The position numbers and the translations under genes are program-made. The notes under the pieces were generated by a model. It searched no databases and was not told the DNA's origin. It saw nothing but the letters and a program-made list of their open reading frames with translations. A stretch of 44,259 nt of DNA from Myxococcales bacterium (GTDB taxonomy: Bacteria; Myxococcota_A; Polyangia; JAAYKL01): positions 1 through 44,259 of the forward strand of contig JAAYKL010000089.1 in the NCBI GenBank assembly GCA_012522445.1, given 5' to 3'. Below are positions 34,260 through 42,945 of the stretch, piece by piece (the first letter of the stretch is position 1; each line of letters starts with the position of its first letter).

Positions 34260-36853
34260 AGATCTTCCTCCGCAGTCTCAAGCGCGGTGGATGCCCCTGC
34301 ATCGGCGGGGGTGGCCTCTATCACAATGTCTCCCGGAGCGATGTCCGCCACTTCATCGCCTTCCAGGGTCACGCCGCCTTGGCGCGAGAAGTTGAGCGGC
34401 GCCTTGGGGTAATGTGCCCGCTCCCTGGGATCGCTGGCCATCCGGCGCAAACGCGCGTCTTCTTCGGCGGTGCCGATCACTTTGTCGATAACCGTAATGG
34501 CCCCCTGGGTGCGCGACCACTCGATGTGCGGGTCGTAGCGGTGGTGCATAAAGGCGGTGTAGCGCTCGATGAATTCGCGGCGCTCGGCCATCTTTCGCTC
34601 GTAAATTTCACGAAAATCGTCGGCATTGCGGATGATGTAAGGCGTCAGAAAAATGATGAGATTTCGCTTTTTGGTGATGCTGGCCTTGTGGCGAAACAGG
34701 GCGCCGATCAGCGGGATGTCGCCCAAGAACGGCACCTTGTTGGTGGTCTCGACTTGGTTGTCGGTGATGAGACCGCCCAGCACAAAGGTTTGCTGATCCG
34801 CCACCACGGAAGTGGTTTTGGCGCTCTCTTTGGAGATGGTGGGGCCCTGGGTGGGATCGACTGATTTGACGTTGCTGATCTCCATGTCGACTTCGATGCG
34901 CACCTGGTTGTCGTCGTTGATGTGGGGCTTGATCTTGAGCGAGATGCCGACGTCTTGGCGCGTGTAAGAGCTCATCATGCCGGTTAGTCCACTACCGCCG
35001 AGCAAGTTGTTGGCCAGAGAAGATGTAGAGCCACCGGCCAACGCACTGAGCAGTTGCGCGCCGGAGTTCACCCCCTGGAGCACCGGCACGTTTTCGCCAA
35101 CGGTGATAATCGCCTCGACATTATCGGTGGCCAAAATGTGCGGCGACGAGAGCACATTGACGTCGGTGTTTTGTTGCAAGGCCTGCAGGGCCACGCCAAA
35201 GGCGGGCACCGAAAACCCCACCATGCCCTCGCTGCCCTCAATTTCGGGGCCACGTACCCCGGCTGCCAGACCGGTCAAGGAAGTGGGATCGAGCACCAGA
35301 GAGTTGGGGCCGCCCGGCGGTGCGCTCAGGCCATAGACCAAGCTCTGCCTATCTCCGGTGCCCACCATGGTGCCACCGTGCAAGCTAAAGCCTAACTGGC
35401 GCGTCTTTTCGAGGCTCACCTCCATGATGACCGCTTCCACAAACACCTGGCGCTGCACGGTGTCGAGTTTGTCGATGACGCTCTTCAAGGCGGCGTAATC
35501 GCGCATGGTGGCCACGATCACCAACGAGTTGGTCGCCTTGTCCGCCGAAATCGAGAGTTGCCCCTCAAACATCTCCGTGCCTTTGTTTTGCGTGCTGCGG
35601 GCCGCGGTGGTCGCGCCTTTTGAGAGGGTGTTCAGGGTTTTGGCGAGCTCTTCGGCGTCGGTGTGCTGCAGCTTGTGCACGTACATCGTGCCTTCGCCTT
35701 CCATGGGTACATCGAGCACTTTGACGAGTTCCATGATGCGCAGATAAGCGCTCTCCGAACCGATGATGATGAGCGCGTTGGTGCGGGCATCGGCCAGGAT
35801 GCGCGCCAAACTGCCCACGTCGACAATGTCGCCGGGTGGTGCCGAACCCGCCGGTTGTTGTTGCGCCCCTCGCCCCCCGGGGGGACGCGCCCCCGTGCCA
35901 GTAGCCCCTGAACCACGCGCCGTGCCCCCCCCTCCCCTGCGCGCCGGTGTCTGCGTGCTGCCACCGCCATTGGTGAGCGCCTCGTAAATTTCGGTGATGC
36001 GCGTCGCGACATCTGTGGCGTCGGCATAGTGAATGGGCTCCACCCAGATTTGCGGCGTGGTGCCGGGCACGTCCAGCAGCGAAATGAGCTTGGTGAGGCG
36101 CTGAATGGAGGTGCCGTAATCGGTGATAATCACCGTGTTGGTGGGGGCATACACCGCGATGTCGCCCTCCTTGGACTTGAAGCGCTCCAGTGTGGGGACG
36201 ATGTCGGCGGCCGCGACGTTGTCGAATTGGTGCAGCCGCGTGACGATTTGATCGCGCCCTGGCACGGCCGTCACGATGGGCGTGTTTTCGCCGGTGGCGC
36301 CAGCGGTGGGCAATATTTTCAGGTACTTGCCCGAGGGAATAACCGTGAGGCCGTTGACCTGCAACACGCTCAAAAAGGCGCGGTAGGCCTCCTCAGCGGT
36401 AATTTTTGTGGGGGCGTAAATCGTGGCTTTGATGGTCGGGGCTTTGCCGCCCAAGATGAAGCTCTTGCCCGTAATGTTGCCAATGATTTTCACCAGTTCG
36501 ATGAGGTCGGCATCTACGAGGTTGAACGTGAACCGCTCGCCCTTCTTGGGGGGCTTGTAATCCAGTGAGGTGTCGATGGGCTGGGACTGCGGTACGCTGG
36601 CAAAGCCATCCCGGCCCTGCTCCAGGGCTGGTGCGGTGCGTGCCGGCGTCGCTGTGGCAGGGGGCGTCCCCGAGGGCGTCCCCGTACCCCGCGTGCTGAG
36701 TTGCGGTGGCGACCCGGTGCGCTGCAAGTTCGCGCGCGAACGCGCCCCCGACTCCGGAGGTGTCTGCTGTGCCCTCGCCAAAGACGGCGTGACAACGCCC
36801 AGCAGCCCCAAAGAAATGCCTATCGCAACACCCTGAACCCATTTTTTTTTCAT
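34256..36853 (-). CDS. gspD: Type II secretion outer-membrane secretin GspD
   Basis: GspD (865 aa) forms the outer-membrane channel. A signal peptide (residues 1-28, core GVAIGISLGLLGVV, ARA-Q) is followed by a Pro/Thr/Gly-rich linker and the N0 domain (about 107-185), then N1, N2 and N3. A disordered Gly/Arg/Pro insert lies at about 296-345. The secretin core (about 460-742) includes NVLSSPHILATDN, ITVGENVPVLQG and VPFLGDIPLIGALFRH. A C-terminal extension of about 125 residues follows, where a pilotin-binding S-domain would be. ATG 36853 gives the signal peptide; ATG 36874 is the alternative inside the repeat. Confidence 0.95.
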   Translation of the reverse strand: MKKKWVQGVAIGISLGLLGVVTPSLARAQQTPPESGARSRANLQRTGSPPQLSTRGTGTPSGTPPATATPARTAPALEQGRDGFASVPQSQPIDTSLDYKPPKKGERFTFNLVDADLIELVKIIGNITGKSFILGGKAPTIKATIYAPTKITAEEAYRAFLSVLQVNGLTVIPSGKYLKILPTAGATGENTPIVTAVPGRDQIVTRLHQFDNVAAADIVPTLERFKSKEGDIAVYAPTNTVIITDYGTSIQRLTKLISLLDVPGTTPQIWVEPIHYADATDVATRITEIYEALTNGGGSTQTPARRGGGGTARGSGATGTGARPPGGRGAQQQPAGSAPPGDIVDVGSLARILADARTNALIIIGSESAYLRIMELVKVLDVPMEGEGTMYVHKLQHTDAEELAKTLNTLSKGATTAARSTQNKGTEMFEGQLSISADKATNSLVIVATMRDYAALKSVIDKLDTVQRQVFVEAVIMEVSLEKTRQLGFSLHGGTMVGTGDRQSLVYGLSAPPGGPNSLVLDPTSLTGLAAGVRGPEIEGSEGMVGFSVPAFGVALQALQQNTDVNVLSSPHILATDNVEAIITVGENVPVLQGVNSGAQLLSALAGGSTSSLANNLLGGSGLTGMMSSYTRQDVGISLKIKPHINDDNQVRIEVDMEISNVKSVDPTQGPTISKESAKTTSVVADQQTFVLGGLITDNQVETTNKVPFLGDIPLIGALFRHKASITKKRNLIIFLTPYIIRNADDFREIYERKMAERREFIERYTAFMHHRYDPHIEWSRTQGAITVIDKVIGTAEEDARLRRMASDPRERAHYPKAPLNFSRQGGVTLEGDEVADIAPGDIVIEATPADAGASTALETAEEDL

Positions 36854-36856
36854 GCG

Positions 36857-36890
36857 TCTGTCCACTTTCAACATCTGTCCACTTTCAACA
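36857..36890 (-). repeat. Perfect 17-bp tandem duplication at the gspD start
   Basis: Two identical 17-base units lie head to tail just before the gspD ATG (on the minus strand TGTTGAAAGTGGACAGA twice). Each supplies an AAAGTGGA stretch that could act as a ribosome binding site, one before ATG 36874 and one before ATG 36853. Confidence 0.9.
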
Positions 36891-36977
36891 ACGCTGTCCC
36901 GCGCGCTCCACGGCAAAACCGCTTTTTTGTTTTTATACCTTGCCACCACTGATAGTTTGTTTCGTATCGGCATACGG

Positions 36978-37006
36978 CTGATACATCGTTTCATGTGGGC
37001 GCTCAA
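36978..37006 (-). promoter_or_regulatory. Candidate promoter for the gsp run
   Basis: On the minus strand TTGAGC (37006-37001), 17 bases, TATCAG (36983-36978). Both hexamers match consensus at four of six positions. The -10 overlaps the inverted repeat at 36963-36984, which could serve as an operator. A TATAAA closer to gspD (about 36938) lacks a -35. Confidence 0.3.
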
Positions 37007-37142
37007 CCCAATTAACGTAACGCGTGTGAAGCGAAAACCATGCCAATGACAGACAATCCCCTGTGCGCATCAATGTCCCTGTAATTTTAACGACTTGGCA
37101 CTCGCGCGGCAGGGGTTGTTTTGCCCCCATACGGCTGCGTTT

Positions 37143-37155
37143 GACATAATGTCAC
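37143..37155. promoter_or_regulatory. 13-base palindrome, possible operator
   Basis: TGACATAATGTCA is a perfect palindrome around a central A. It lies about 50 bases upstream of the best efp promoter and in the shared divergent region, as an activator or repressor site might. The binding protein is unknown; it resembles in outline, but does not match, CRP/FNR-type boxes. Confidence 0.4.
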
Positions 37156-37204
37156 CAACCGCAGAAAAGACCGTCGCAGTTGTCAAAAGGACCACAGCCC
37201 TACA

Positions 37205-37233
37205 TTGACGCCACAGCCCCTACCGTGTAAAAG
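37205..37233 (+). promoter_or_regulatory. Candidate sigma70 promoter of efp
   Basis: TTGACG (37205-37210), exactly 17 bases, TAAAAG (37228-37233). The -35 matches five and the -10 four of six consensus positions. The predicted leader is about 78 bases and contains AAGGAG at 37302-37307. Confidence 0.5.
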
Positions 37234-37318
37234 CCCGGGCATATATCATTGGGCTGTACACCTACGGCCCACACCAACCGGGGGGCAGCCTCGGCCCGCT
37301 CAAGGAGTCAACAGACAG

Positions 37319-37885
37319 ATGCTAATCGACATTTCCGAACTGAGAAAAGGATCCAAAATTGTACAGGACGGCCACCCTTGCGTGATCCAGGAGTACAATT
37401 TCGTCAAACCCGGCAAGGGCACTGCGCTTTACAAGTGCAAGGTCCGCAACATGATCACCGGCGCCCTGTGGGACAAAACCTGGCGCAGCGGCGAGAAGTT
37501 TGAAAAAGCCGACCTCGAAGAGCGCCGCATGCAATATCTCTACTCCGATGGCGAGGCGTTTCACTTCATGAACAACGAGACCTACGACCAAATCGCCCTC
37601 ACCAACGACCAAGTCGGCGACGCCAGCAACTTCCTCTACGAAAACCTCGATGTAGACATGCTCTTTTTCAACAACGAGCCCATCGGCCTTACCCTGCCCA
37701 ACTTCGTCGAACTGCAAATCACCCAATCCGATCCGGGCATCAAGGGCGACACCGCTTCCAACACCACGAAACCCGCCACACTCTCTACGGGCTACGTGCT
37801 GCAAGTGCCCCTCTTTGTCGACGAAGGCGAGTGGATCCGCGTCGACACCCGCGACGGCTCCTACTCCGAGCGCGTTAAAAAGTAA
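37319..37885 (+). CDS. efp: Translation elongation factor P
   Basis: EF-P (188 aa) enters the ribosomal E site and relieves stalling at consecutive prolines. The three beta-domains are intact. The tip loop reads FVKPGKGTALYK, with the lysine of PGKG at the position that is modified (beta-lysyl or other) in many bacteria. The C-terminal domain ends GEWIRVDTRDGSYSERVKK, close to the family signature. ATG 37319 is preceded by AAGGAG eleven bases away, and upstream frame sequence is not family-like. No gene for a modifying enzyme lies in the window. Confidence 0.97.
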   Translation: MLIDISELRKGSKIVQDGHPCVIQEYNFVKPGKGTALYKCKVRNMITGALWDKTWRSGEKFEKADLEERRMQYLYSDGEAFHFMNNETYDQIALTNDQVGDASNFLYENLDVDMLFFNNEPIGLTLPNFVELQITQSDPGIKGDTASNTTKPATLSTGYVLQVPLFVDEGEWIRVDTRDGSYSERVKK

Positions 37886-38070
37886 GCATACGAGAAGCAA
37901 GCATACGCAGTGGCCGTGTGACGCCTCCGGTGCCGTACCGCCTGACACCTGCCTTTCTTCTCTCACCATAAAACCTTACGCATGCGCCATTCGAACGCCG
38001 TCGACACGTCGCCGACAGCCATCGCGTCATGCGTCGCAGTTGCAAACTAAACGCTGCAGTCACTTGCTGG

Positions 38071-38100
38071 TTGACGGCAAATCGCAACGCATCATATGCA
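38071..38100 (+). promoter_or_regulatory. Weak candidate promoter for the TetR/efflux operon
   Basis: TTGACG (38071-38076) followed after 18 bases by TATGCA (38095-38100), which matches only three positions of the -10. It is in the expected place, just before the regulator gene. The 236-base gap after efp otherwise shows no terminator; AAGCATACG occurs twice near its start. Confidence 0.25.
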
Positions 38101-38121
38101 GAACGAGAAAGAGAGGTTTTT

Positions 38122-38748
38122 GTGACGAAACACCGCAGCAAAGCCGAATGGATCGAACACATCATGCAGGCCGCTTCCGACGAAATCGAAGAAAATGGCT
38201 ACTCCAGCTTCTCCATGGAGGCCGTGATCCGGCGCACCGTTCTCAGCAAGGGTGGCGTGTACCGCTTTTTTCGCAACCGCCGCGATCTCGCCCTGCAGCT
38301 CTTCGAAAGCCTGTACGATCCCTGGCTCAACTTCGACGCCGAGGCCGCGATCCAATCCAATGTCTCTGCCAAAGAAGCCGCCTTTCACGTACTCCACCGC
38401 TTTCACACCGCCCCCAACAACCCGGAGAGCCAACGCGCCGATCGCCTGTGGTTGCGGCTCATTCCCGAAGTGCTAAGCGACGCGCAATTCCGCGAAGTGC
38501 ACGAGCGGCAAGTCCAAAAGATTCAAGACAAGTTCGCCGCCCTCATCACCGGACTGGCCAAGCGCGAAGGCGCTCCCATCGACGACGCGTTCCACGCCAA
38601 GCTAACCGAAGCCCTCGAATTCGGCATGGGGTTGATGCTGGGGTTTACCGTGCAAAACGCCTTTGGTGCCTCCCAGGAGATGCAAATCGCCCTCACCCAA
38701 AAGTTCATCAAAGGTATGCTGGCCGACATGCTGCCGCATTGCCAGTGA
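38122..38748 (+). CDS. TetR-family transcriptional regulator
   Basis: The 208-aa protein has an N-terminal TetR helix-turn-helix: IMQAASDEIEENGYSSFSMEAVIRRTVLSKGGVYRFFRNRRDLALQLFE, shown by the pattern of the GYSSFSM turn, SKGGVYRFF recognition helix and following helix. The C-terminal half is an all-helical ligand domain with Met- and Phe-rich ends. The start is GTG 38122, with GAGAGG five bases upstream. It is directly followed by the efflux genes, so it most likely represses or senses for them. Confidence 0.92.
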   Translation: MTKHRSKAEWIEHIMQAASDEIEENGYSSFSMEAVIRRTVLSKGGVYRFFRNRRDLALQLFESLYDPWLNFDAEAAIQSNVSAKEAAFHVLHRFHTAPNNPESQRADRLWLRLIPEVLSDAQFREVHERQVQKIQDKFAALITGLAKREGAPIDDAFHAKLTEALEFGMGLMLGFTVQNAFGASQEMQIALTQKFIKGMLADMLPHCQ

Positions 38749-38786
38749 GACAGGCCCACAAAACAAAAGGACGCAAAGAGAGAGTC

Positions 38787-39845
38787 ATGCGCAAGCCCAC
38801 CATCCATGCCTTGTTCTTTACCGCTGCAACGCTCCTCCTGCTGACACCCTTTGGCTGTCGCCGCGGCGGCGATGAGCAGGTCTCCGAACCGACCGCGCGC
38901 ACACAACCCATCCCGGTTAGCGTCGAAATTGTCGCCCGGAAAACGCGCGAGGAATTCCGCAAGCTCAACGGCGATGTCATGCCCTGGTCGGTGGTGCCGT
39001 TGCTCTTCAAGGTGGGCGGCCGCATCACGCAACTTGAAATTGAAGAGGGCCAACCCGTCAGCACCAATCAATTCATCGGCGCCCTCGACACGCGCGACTA
39101 CCGCCTGATCCGCGACCTCGCCAGCGCCCAAGTCGATGCCCTCAACCCGCACCTCGACCGGGCCTTGCGCCTCAAGGACGCCGAAGTGGTTCCCCAGGCC
39201 ACCGTCGACGAGCTCTCCGGCCGCATGAAGGTGGCCCGCGTCCAAAAAACCCAGGCCGACGCACAGCTCTCCTACACGCGCCTCCACTCACCGGTCAGCG
39301 GCATCATCTTGCAAAAGAAAGCCACCGTTGGCGACATGACAGACCCGCAACACCCCGTGGCCATCGTCGCGCAAATGGAGCGGGTGAAGGTCATTCTCTC
39401 GGTCACCCAACGCGACGTCCCCTACCTGCAAGTCGGCGACCGCATCGCGCTGACCACCGCCGAAATCTCCGAGCCCTTCGAAGGCACGGTGCACGCCGTG
39501 GGGTTCGCCGCCGAAGAGCGCACCCGCACGTTTCCCATCACCCTGGAGGTGCCCAATCCCAACCTCCAACTGCGCGCGGGCATGATCGTTGAAGCCGCTG
39601 TCAAAATCGGCGAACGCGAAGGCATCTTCATCCCCCTGGACGCCATTTCGCGCAGCGCTTCGGGCATGCCCACCGTCATGGTGGTCAACACCGACGCTCA
39701 GCAACAAGCCGTGGCCCAATCCAAGCTCATCTCTCTAGGCAGCGTGTTGGGCGAAAAAATTGAAATCCTCACAGGCCTCAATGAGGGCGACCGCGTGATC
39801 ATCCGCGGGCAGACTGTCGAAAACGACCCGGTGCAAATCCAATGA
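38787..39845 (+). CDS. RND efflux membrane-fusion (periplasmic adaptor) protein
   Basis: The 352-aa adaptor bridges the RND pump and an outer-membrane channel. An N-terminal hydrophobic segment precedes a Cys in TPFGCRRGG, possibly a lipid anchor although the lipobox is not canonical. The lipoyl/barrel parts include FKVGGRITQLEIEEGQPV and LHSPVSGIILQKKATVGD, with the short helical hairpin between. The beta-barrel region AVGFAAEERTRTFPITLEVPN follows. ATG 38787 is preceded by GAGAG. The stop overlaps the permease start (ATGA). No outer-membrane factor gene is present. Confidence 0.92.
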   Translation: MRKPTIHALFFTAATLLLLTPFGCRRGGDEQVSEPTARTQPIPVSVEIVARKTREEFRKLNGDVMPWSVVPLLFKVGGRITQLEIEEGQPVSTNQFIGALDTRDYRLIRDLASAQVDALNPHLDRALRLKDAEVVPQATVDELSGRMKVARVQKTQADAQLSYTRLHSPVSGIILQKKATVGDMTDPQHPVAIVAQMERVKVILSVTQRDVPYLQVGDRIALTTAEISEPFEGTVHAVGFAAEERTRTFPITLEVPNPNLQLRAGMIVEAAVKIGEREGIFIPLDAISRSASGMPTVMVVNTDAQQQAVAQSKLISLGSVLGEKIEILTGLNEGDRVIIRGQTVENDPVQIQ

Positions 39846-42800
39846 ACCGCCCCTCCGGACGCACCGCCATGGCCAAGTGGGCCCTGCAAACGCCCACCCT
39901 GGTCTGGATCATCACCCTGGCCCTCACCGCGGCGGGCATCGTTTCATACCTCACGATGTCCCGGCGAGAGGACCCAGAGCTCCGCGTCGCCACCGCCTTG
40001 GTCATCACCATCTATCCCGGTGCCGGCGCCGACAAAGTCGAACTGGAAGTCACCAAGCGACTCGAAGACGAAATCGAGTCCATGACCAACCTCAAGAAAC
40101 TCGACTCCATCTCTCGCGCCAACATTTCCGTTTTGTTTGTCTCGGTGGAGTACGACGCCGACACCGACATGGAATGGCAAAAATTACGCGCCCGCGTAGA
40201 GGCGGCCCGGCCGCACATGCCCTCTTCCATCATCGGCCCCGACATCTGGGACAACTTCGGCGACACCACGGCCATGCTGCTCTCCCTCACCGGCGCTGAG
40301 CCCACCGCCCTGTACGAAATCGCCAAGGACCTCAAAAGCGAGCTGCGCAGCATCCGCGCCGTGGGCGAGGTCACCCTATACGGCGAGCCCGACGAAGTGG
40401 TGTACCTGGAAGCGCGCCGCGCCGACATGGCCCGCTACGGCTTCACCCCATACCAAGTGGGACAGATGCTCCAACTGCGCAACCTCCGCATTCCAGCGGG
40501 GGCCATCCAAACCGAGCGCTACCAATACCGCCTGGAACCCACCGGTGCTTTTCAAAGCCTCGAAGACATCGAGAACACCATTATCGACCTGTCGCCCACC
40601 ACGGGACAACCCGTCCACGTGCGCGATGTTTTCACCGTGACCCGCACCGAGCGCAACCCCGCCCTCACCGCCCTCTATCAAAATGCGGCGCCAGCAGTCG
40701 TCGTGGGCATCGCCATGAAGAAGGGCTTCAACGTCGTGGCCCTGGGCAAAGAAGTCGGTGACATGCTCACCCGCTTCGAGAAGCGCCTCCCCAAGGAGGT
40801 GGCGCTCGAGGTGGTCCACGATTCGCCGCGGCAAGTCGACGCGCAAATCAGCAACTTCATGTCCAACCTCGTCGAAGGCATGATCATCGTCATCGTCGCC
40901 ATGACCCTGCTCATGGGGCTGCGCACCGCCATTATCAGCGCTGTGGCCATTCCGGTCTCCGTGGTGGTCACCATGGCCCTCATGCCGGTGTTTGGCGTCG
41001 ACCTAGAGATGGTCTCCATCGCCGCGTTCATCGTCGCCCTGGGCATGCTCGTCGACAACAGCATCATCGTCACCGACAACGTCGACGTAAAAATTCGCGC
41101 TGGGGTGCCGCCTTATGAGGCTTCTTGGCGCGGCGCTCACGAAATCATTCGCCCAGTGGTGGTGGGCACGCTGGCCACGGTGGCGGCCTTCTTTCCCATG
41201 GTGCTCCTCCCCGACGAGATCGGCGCCTACGTCCGCAGTCTTCCCCTGGTGGTCACCATCTCCCTCACCACCAGTCTCTTCGTCTCTCAAACCATCACCC
41301 CCATGCTCACGTCCAAGCTGCTCAAGCCCGCCACACGCAACGAAACCGCCATCACCGAAAAGCGCATGGCCCGCCTCTACACCCGCTTCATGCGCCTGTG
41401 CCTGCGCTGGCGTTTTGTCGTGCTGCTGCTCACACTGGCAGCGCTCGGGGCGGGGGTGTGGATGTTTCGCGCCGCAGGTTTTTCCTTCTTTCCCGACGCG
41501 CACCGCGACCAGTTCACCGTCGACATTTGGCTCAAAGAGGGGAGCGCCGTGGCCGAGACCGATCGCATCGCCAAGCTGGCCGAGGCCGAGCTCCTCAAAG
41601 ACCCCGACGTCGACACCACGCTCGTCTTTGTCGGACAAGGCGGACCGCGCTTTTACATCACCGTCATGCCCGAATTTCAAACGGCGAATTACGCGCAAAT
41701 CGTCGTCAACACACGCGACGCCGATCACACCGTCGACGTCATTGAACGCTTCAATGCCAAGGCCCGCAACGCCTGGCCCGGTGCCCGTGTCTTCGCCAAA
41801 AAAATCGTCATGGGCAAACCCATCGGTGCGCCGGTGGAGTTTCGCATCTCCGGCGACGACCTCTCGCAGCTCAAAAAAATCTCCCAACAAATACAAGAAA
41901 TACTGCGCACCATCCCCGGGGCAGAACCGGTGCGCGACAACGTCGGCCCCGACGTGCCCAGCTTAAAGGTCAATATCGATGCCCAGCGCGCCGGTCGCGT
42001 GGCCGTCACCCACACCGACATTGCCCTAGCCTTTTTGTCCGCGTACGAGGGCTACCCCTTGACCCACTTCACCGACGGCGACCGCGATATTCCCGTGGTG
42101 CTGCGCCTCGACGAGAGCGAGCGCCAGATCGACGACGACATCAACAATCTTCCGGTGGCCTCCAATTTTACTTCGGCCAAAGTGCCCTTGGGCAGCATCG
42201 CCGATGTGTCCCCGCAATTTGCCCCGGGCATTATCCGCCACGTGAACAGCCAACGCATCATCACCGTACAAGCCTGGAACGAAGGCCGCCTCGCCGACGA
42301 CATCGTCCGCGACGCCTGGCCCCTGATCCAACAGCTACCCCTGCCCGAGGGCTACCAAATCGCCATCGCCGGCGAAAAAGAAGAAATGGACCAAGCTTTT
42401 TGGGATTTGACCGTCGTCTTCGGCATCATTCTGGTTTGCTTGCTTTTGCTCTTGCTCTTTCAATTGCGCACGTTGCGTCGCACGCTAGTGGTGTTGCTCG
42501 CCATTCCCCTGTCCACCATCGGCGCGGCCCTGGGGCTCTATCTCGGCGGCTACTCCTTCAGCCTCATGGCCTTTTTGGGCGTTGTATCGCTGGCGGGCAT
42601 GGCCATCAAAAACGCCGTCATCTGGATAGAATTTGTCGAGGAGTCGCGCGCCAGCGGCATGGCATTGAACGACGCGGTGATCAACGCGGGCATCTATCGT
42701 CTACGACCGATACTGCTCACCGCTGGCACCACGGTGGGTGGGCTTTTGCCCCTGGCCTTGTTCGGCGGAGTCCTGTTTGAACCCATGGCCTGGGCCATGG

Positions 42801-42895
42801 TCGTCGGGCTCTCGCTGGTTACCGTTTTTGCCTTGGTGAACGTGCCCATTTTCTACACTTTCATCATGAAACGCGCCCAGCCCTACGACCTTTAA
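39842..42895 (+). CDS. RND-family efflux permease
   Basis: This is a 1017-aa inner-membrane proton-driven transporter. The first helix is TPTLVWIITLALTAAGIVSY, followed by the large porter loop (YPGAGADKVELEVTKRLE). The middle helices contain ALGMLVDNSIIVTDNVD, where AcrB has two Asp: the first is kept and the second is Asn. The TM10 lysine is present in GMAIKNAVIWIEFVE. The second porter loop and final helices are complete. Family members export drugs, metals or lipids; the substrate here is unknown. It is coupled to the adaptor gene. Confidence 0.95.
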   Translation: MNRPSGRTAMAKWALQTPTLVWIITLALTAAGIVSYLTMSRREDPELRVATALVITIYPGAGADKVELEVTKRLEDEIESMTNLKKLDSISRANISVLFVSVEYDADTDMEWQKLRARVEAARPHMPSSIIGPDIWDNFGDTTAMLLSLTGAEPTALYEIAKDLKSELRSIRAVGEVTLYGEPDEVVYLEARRADMARYGFTPYQVGQMLQLRNLRIPAGAIQTERYQYRLEPTGAFQSLEDIENTIIDLSPTTGQPVHVRDVFTVTRTERNPALTALYQNAAPAVVVGIAMKKGFNVVALGKEVGDMLTRFEKRLPKEVALEVVHDSPRQVDAQISNFMSNLVEGMIIVIVAMTLLMGLRTAIISAVAIPVSVVVTMALMPVFGVDLEMVSIAAFIVALGMLVDNSIIVTDNVDVKIRAGVPPYEASWRGAHEIIRPVVVGTLATVAAFFPMVLLPDEIGAYVRSLPLVVTISLTTSLFVSQTITPMLTSKLLKPATRNETAITEKRMARLYTRFMRLCLRWRFVVLLLTLAALGAGVWMFRAAGFSFFPDAHRDQFTVDIWLKEGSAVAETDRIAKLAEAELLKDPDVDTTLVFVGQGGPRFYITVMPEFQTANYAQIVVNTRDADHTVDVIERFNAKARNAWPGARVFAKKIVMGKPIGAPVEFRISGDDLSQLKKISQQIQEILRTIPGAEPVRDNVGPDVPSLKVNIDAQRAGRVAVTHTDIALAFLSAYEGYPLTHFTDGDRDIPVVLRLDESERQIDDDINNLPVASNFTSAKVPLGSIADVSPQFAPGIIRHVNSQRIITVQAWNEGRLADDIVRDAWPLIQQLPLPEGYQIAIAGEKEEMDQAFWDLTVVFGIILVCLLLLLLFQLRTLRRTLVVLLAIPLSTIGAALGLYLGGYSFSLMAFLGVVSLAGMAIKNAVIWIEFVEESRASGMALNDAVINAGIYRLRPILLTAGTTVGGLLPLALFGGVLFEPMAWAMVVGLSLVTVFALVNVPIFYTFIMKRAQPYDL

Positions 42896-42945
42896 AAGAC
42901 GCACAACAAACGCATCGAAGCTTGAAAGCCGTGCAGGGGATGCGC

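Larger units (their letters stand above)
36854..37318. other. Divergent intergenic region between gspD and efp
   Basis: This is the only gap above 300 bases. It contains the 17-bp duplication next to gspD, a T-rich stretch (36931-36948), interlocked inverted repeats at 36963-36984 (GTATC/GATAC and CGTAT/ATACG), a 13-base palindrome at 37143-37155, and promoter-like sequences facing both ways. No reading frame here looks like a gene, and no RNA gene was recognised. Confidence 0.6.

Noticed and set aside
40980..41100. Asn for the second TM4 Asp of the RND permease as a loss of function
   Set aside because: The first Asp and the TM10 Lys are kept, and a D-N pair at this site is, to my knowledge, common in other RND branches.
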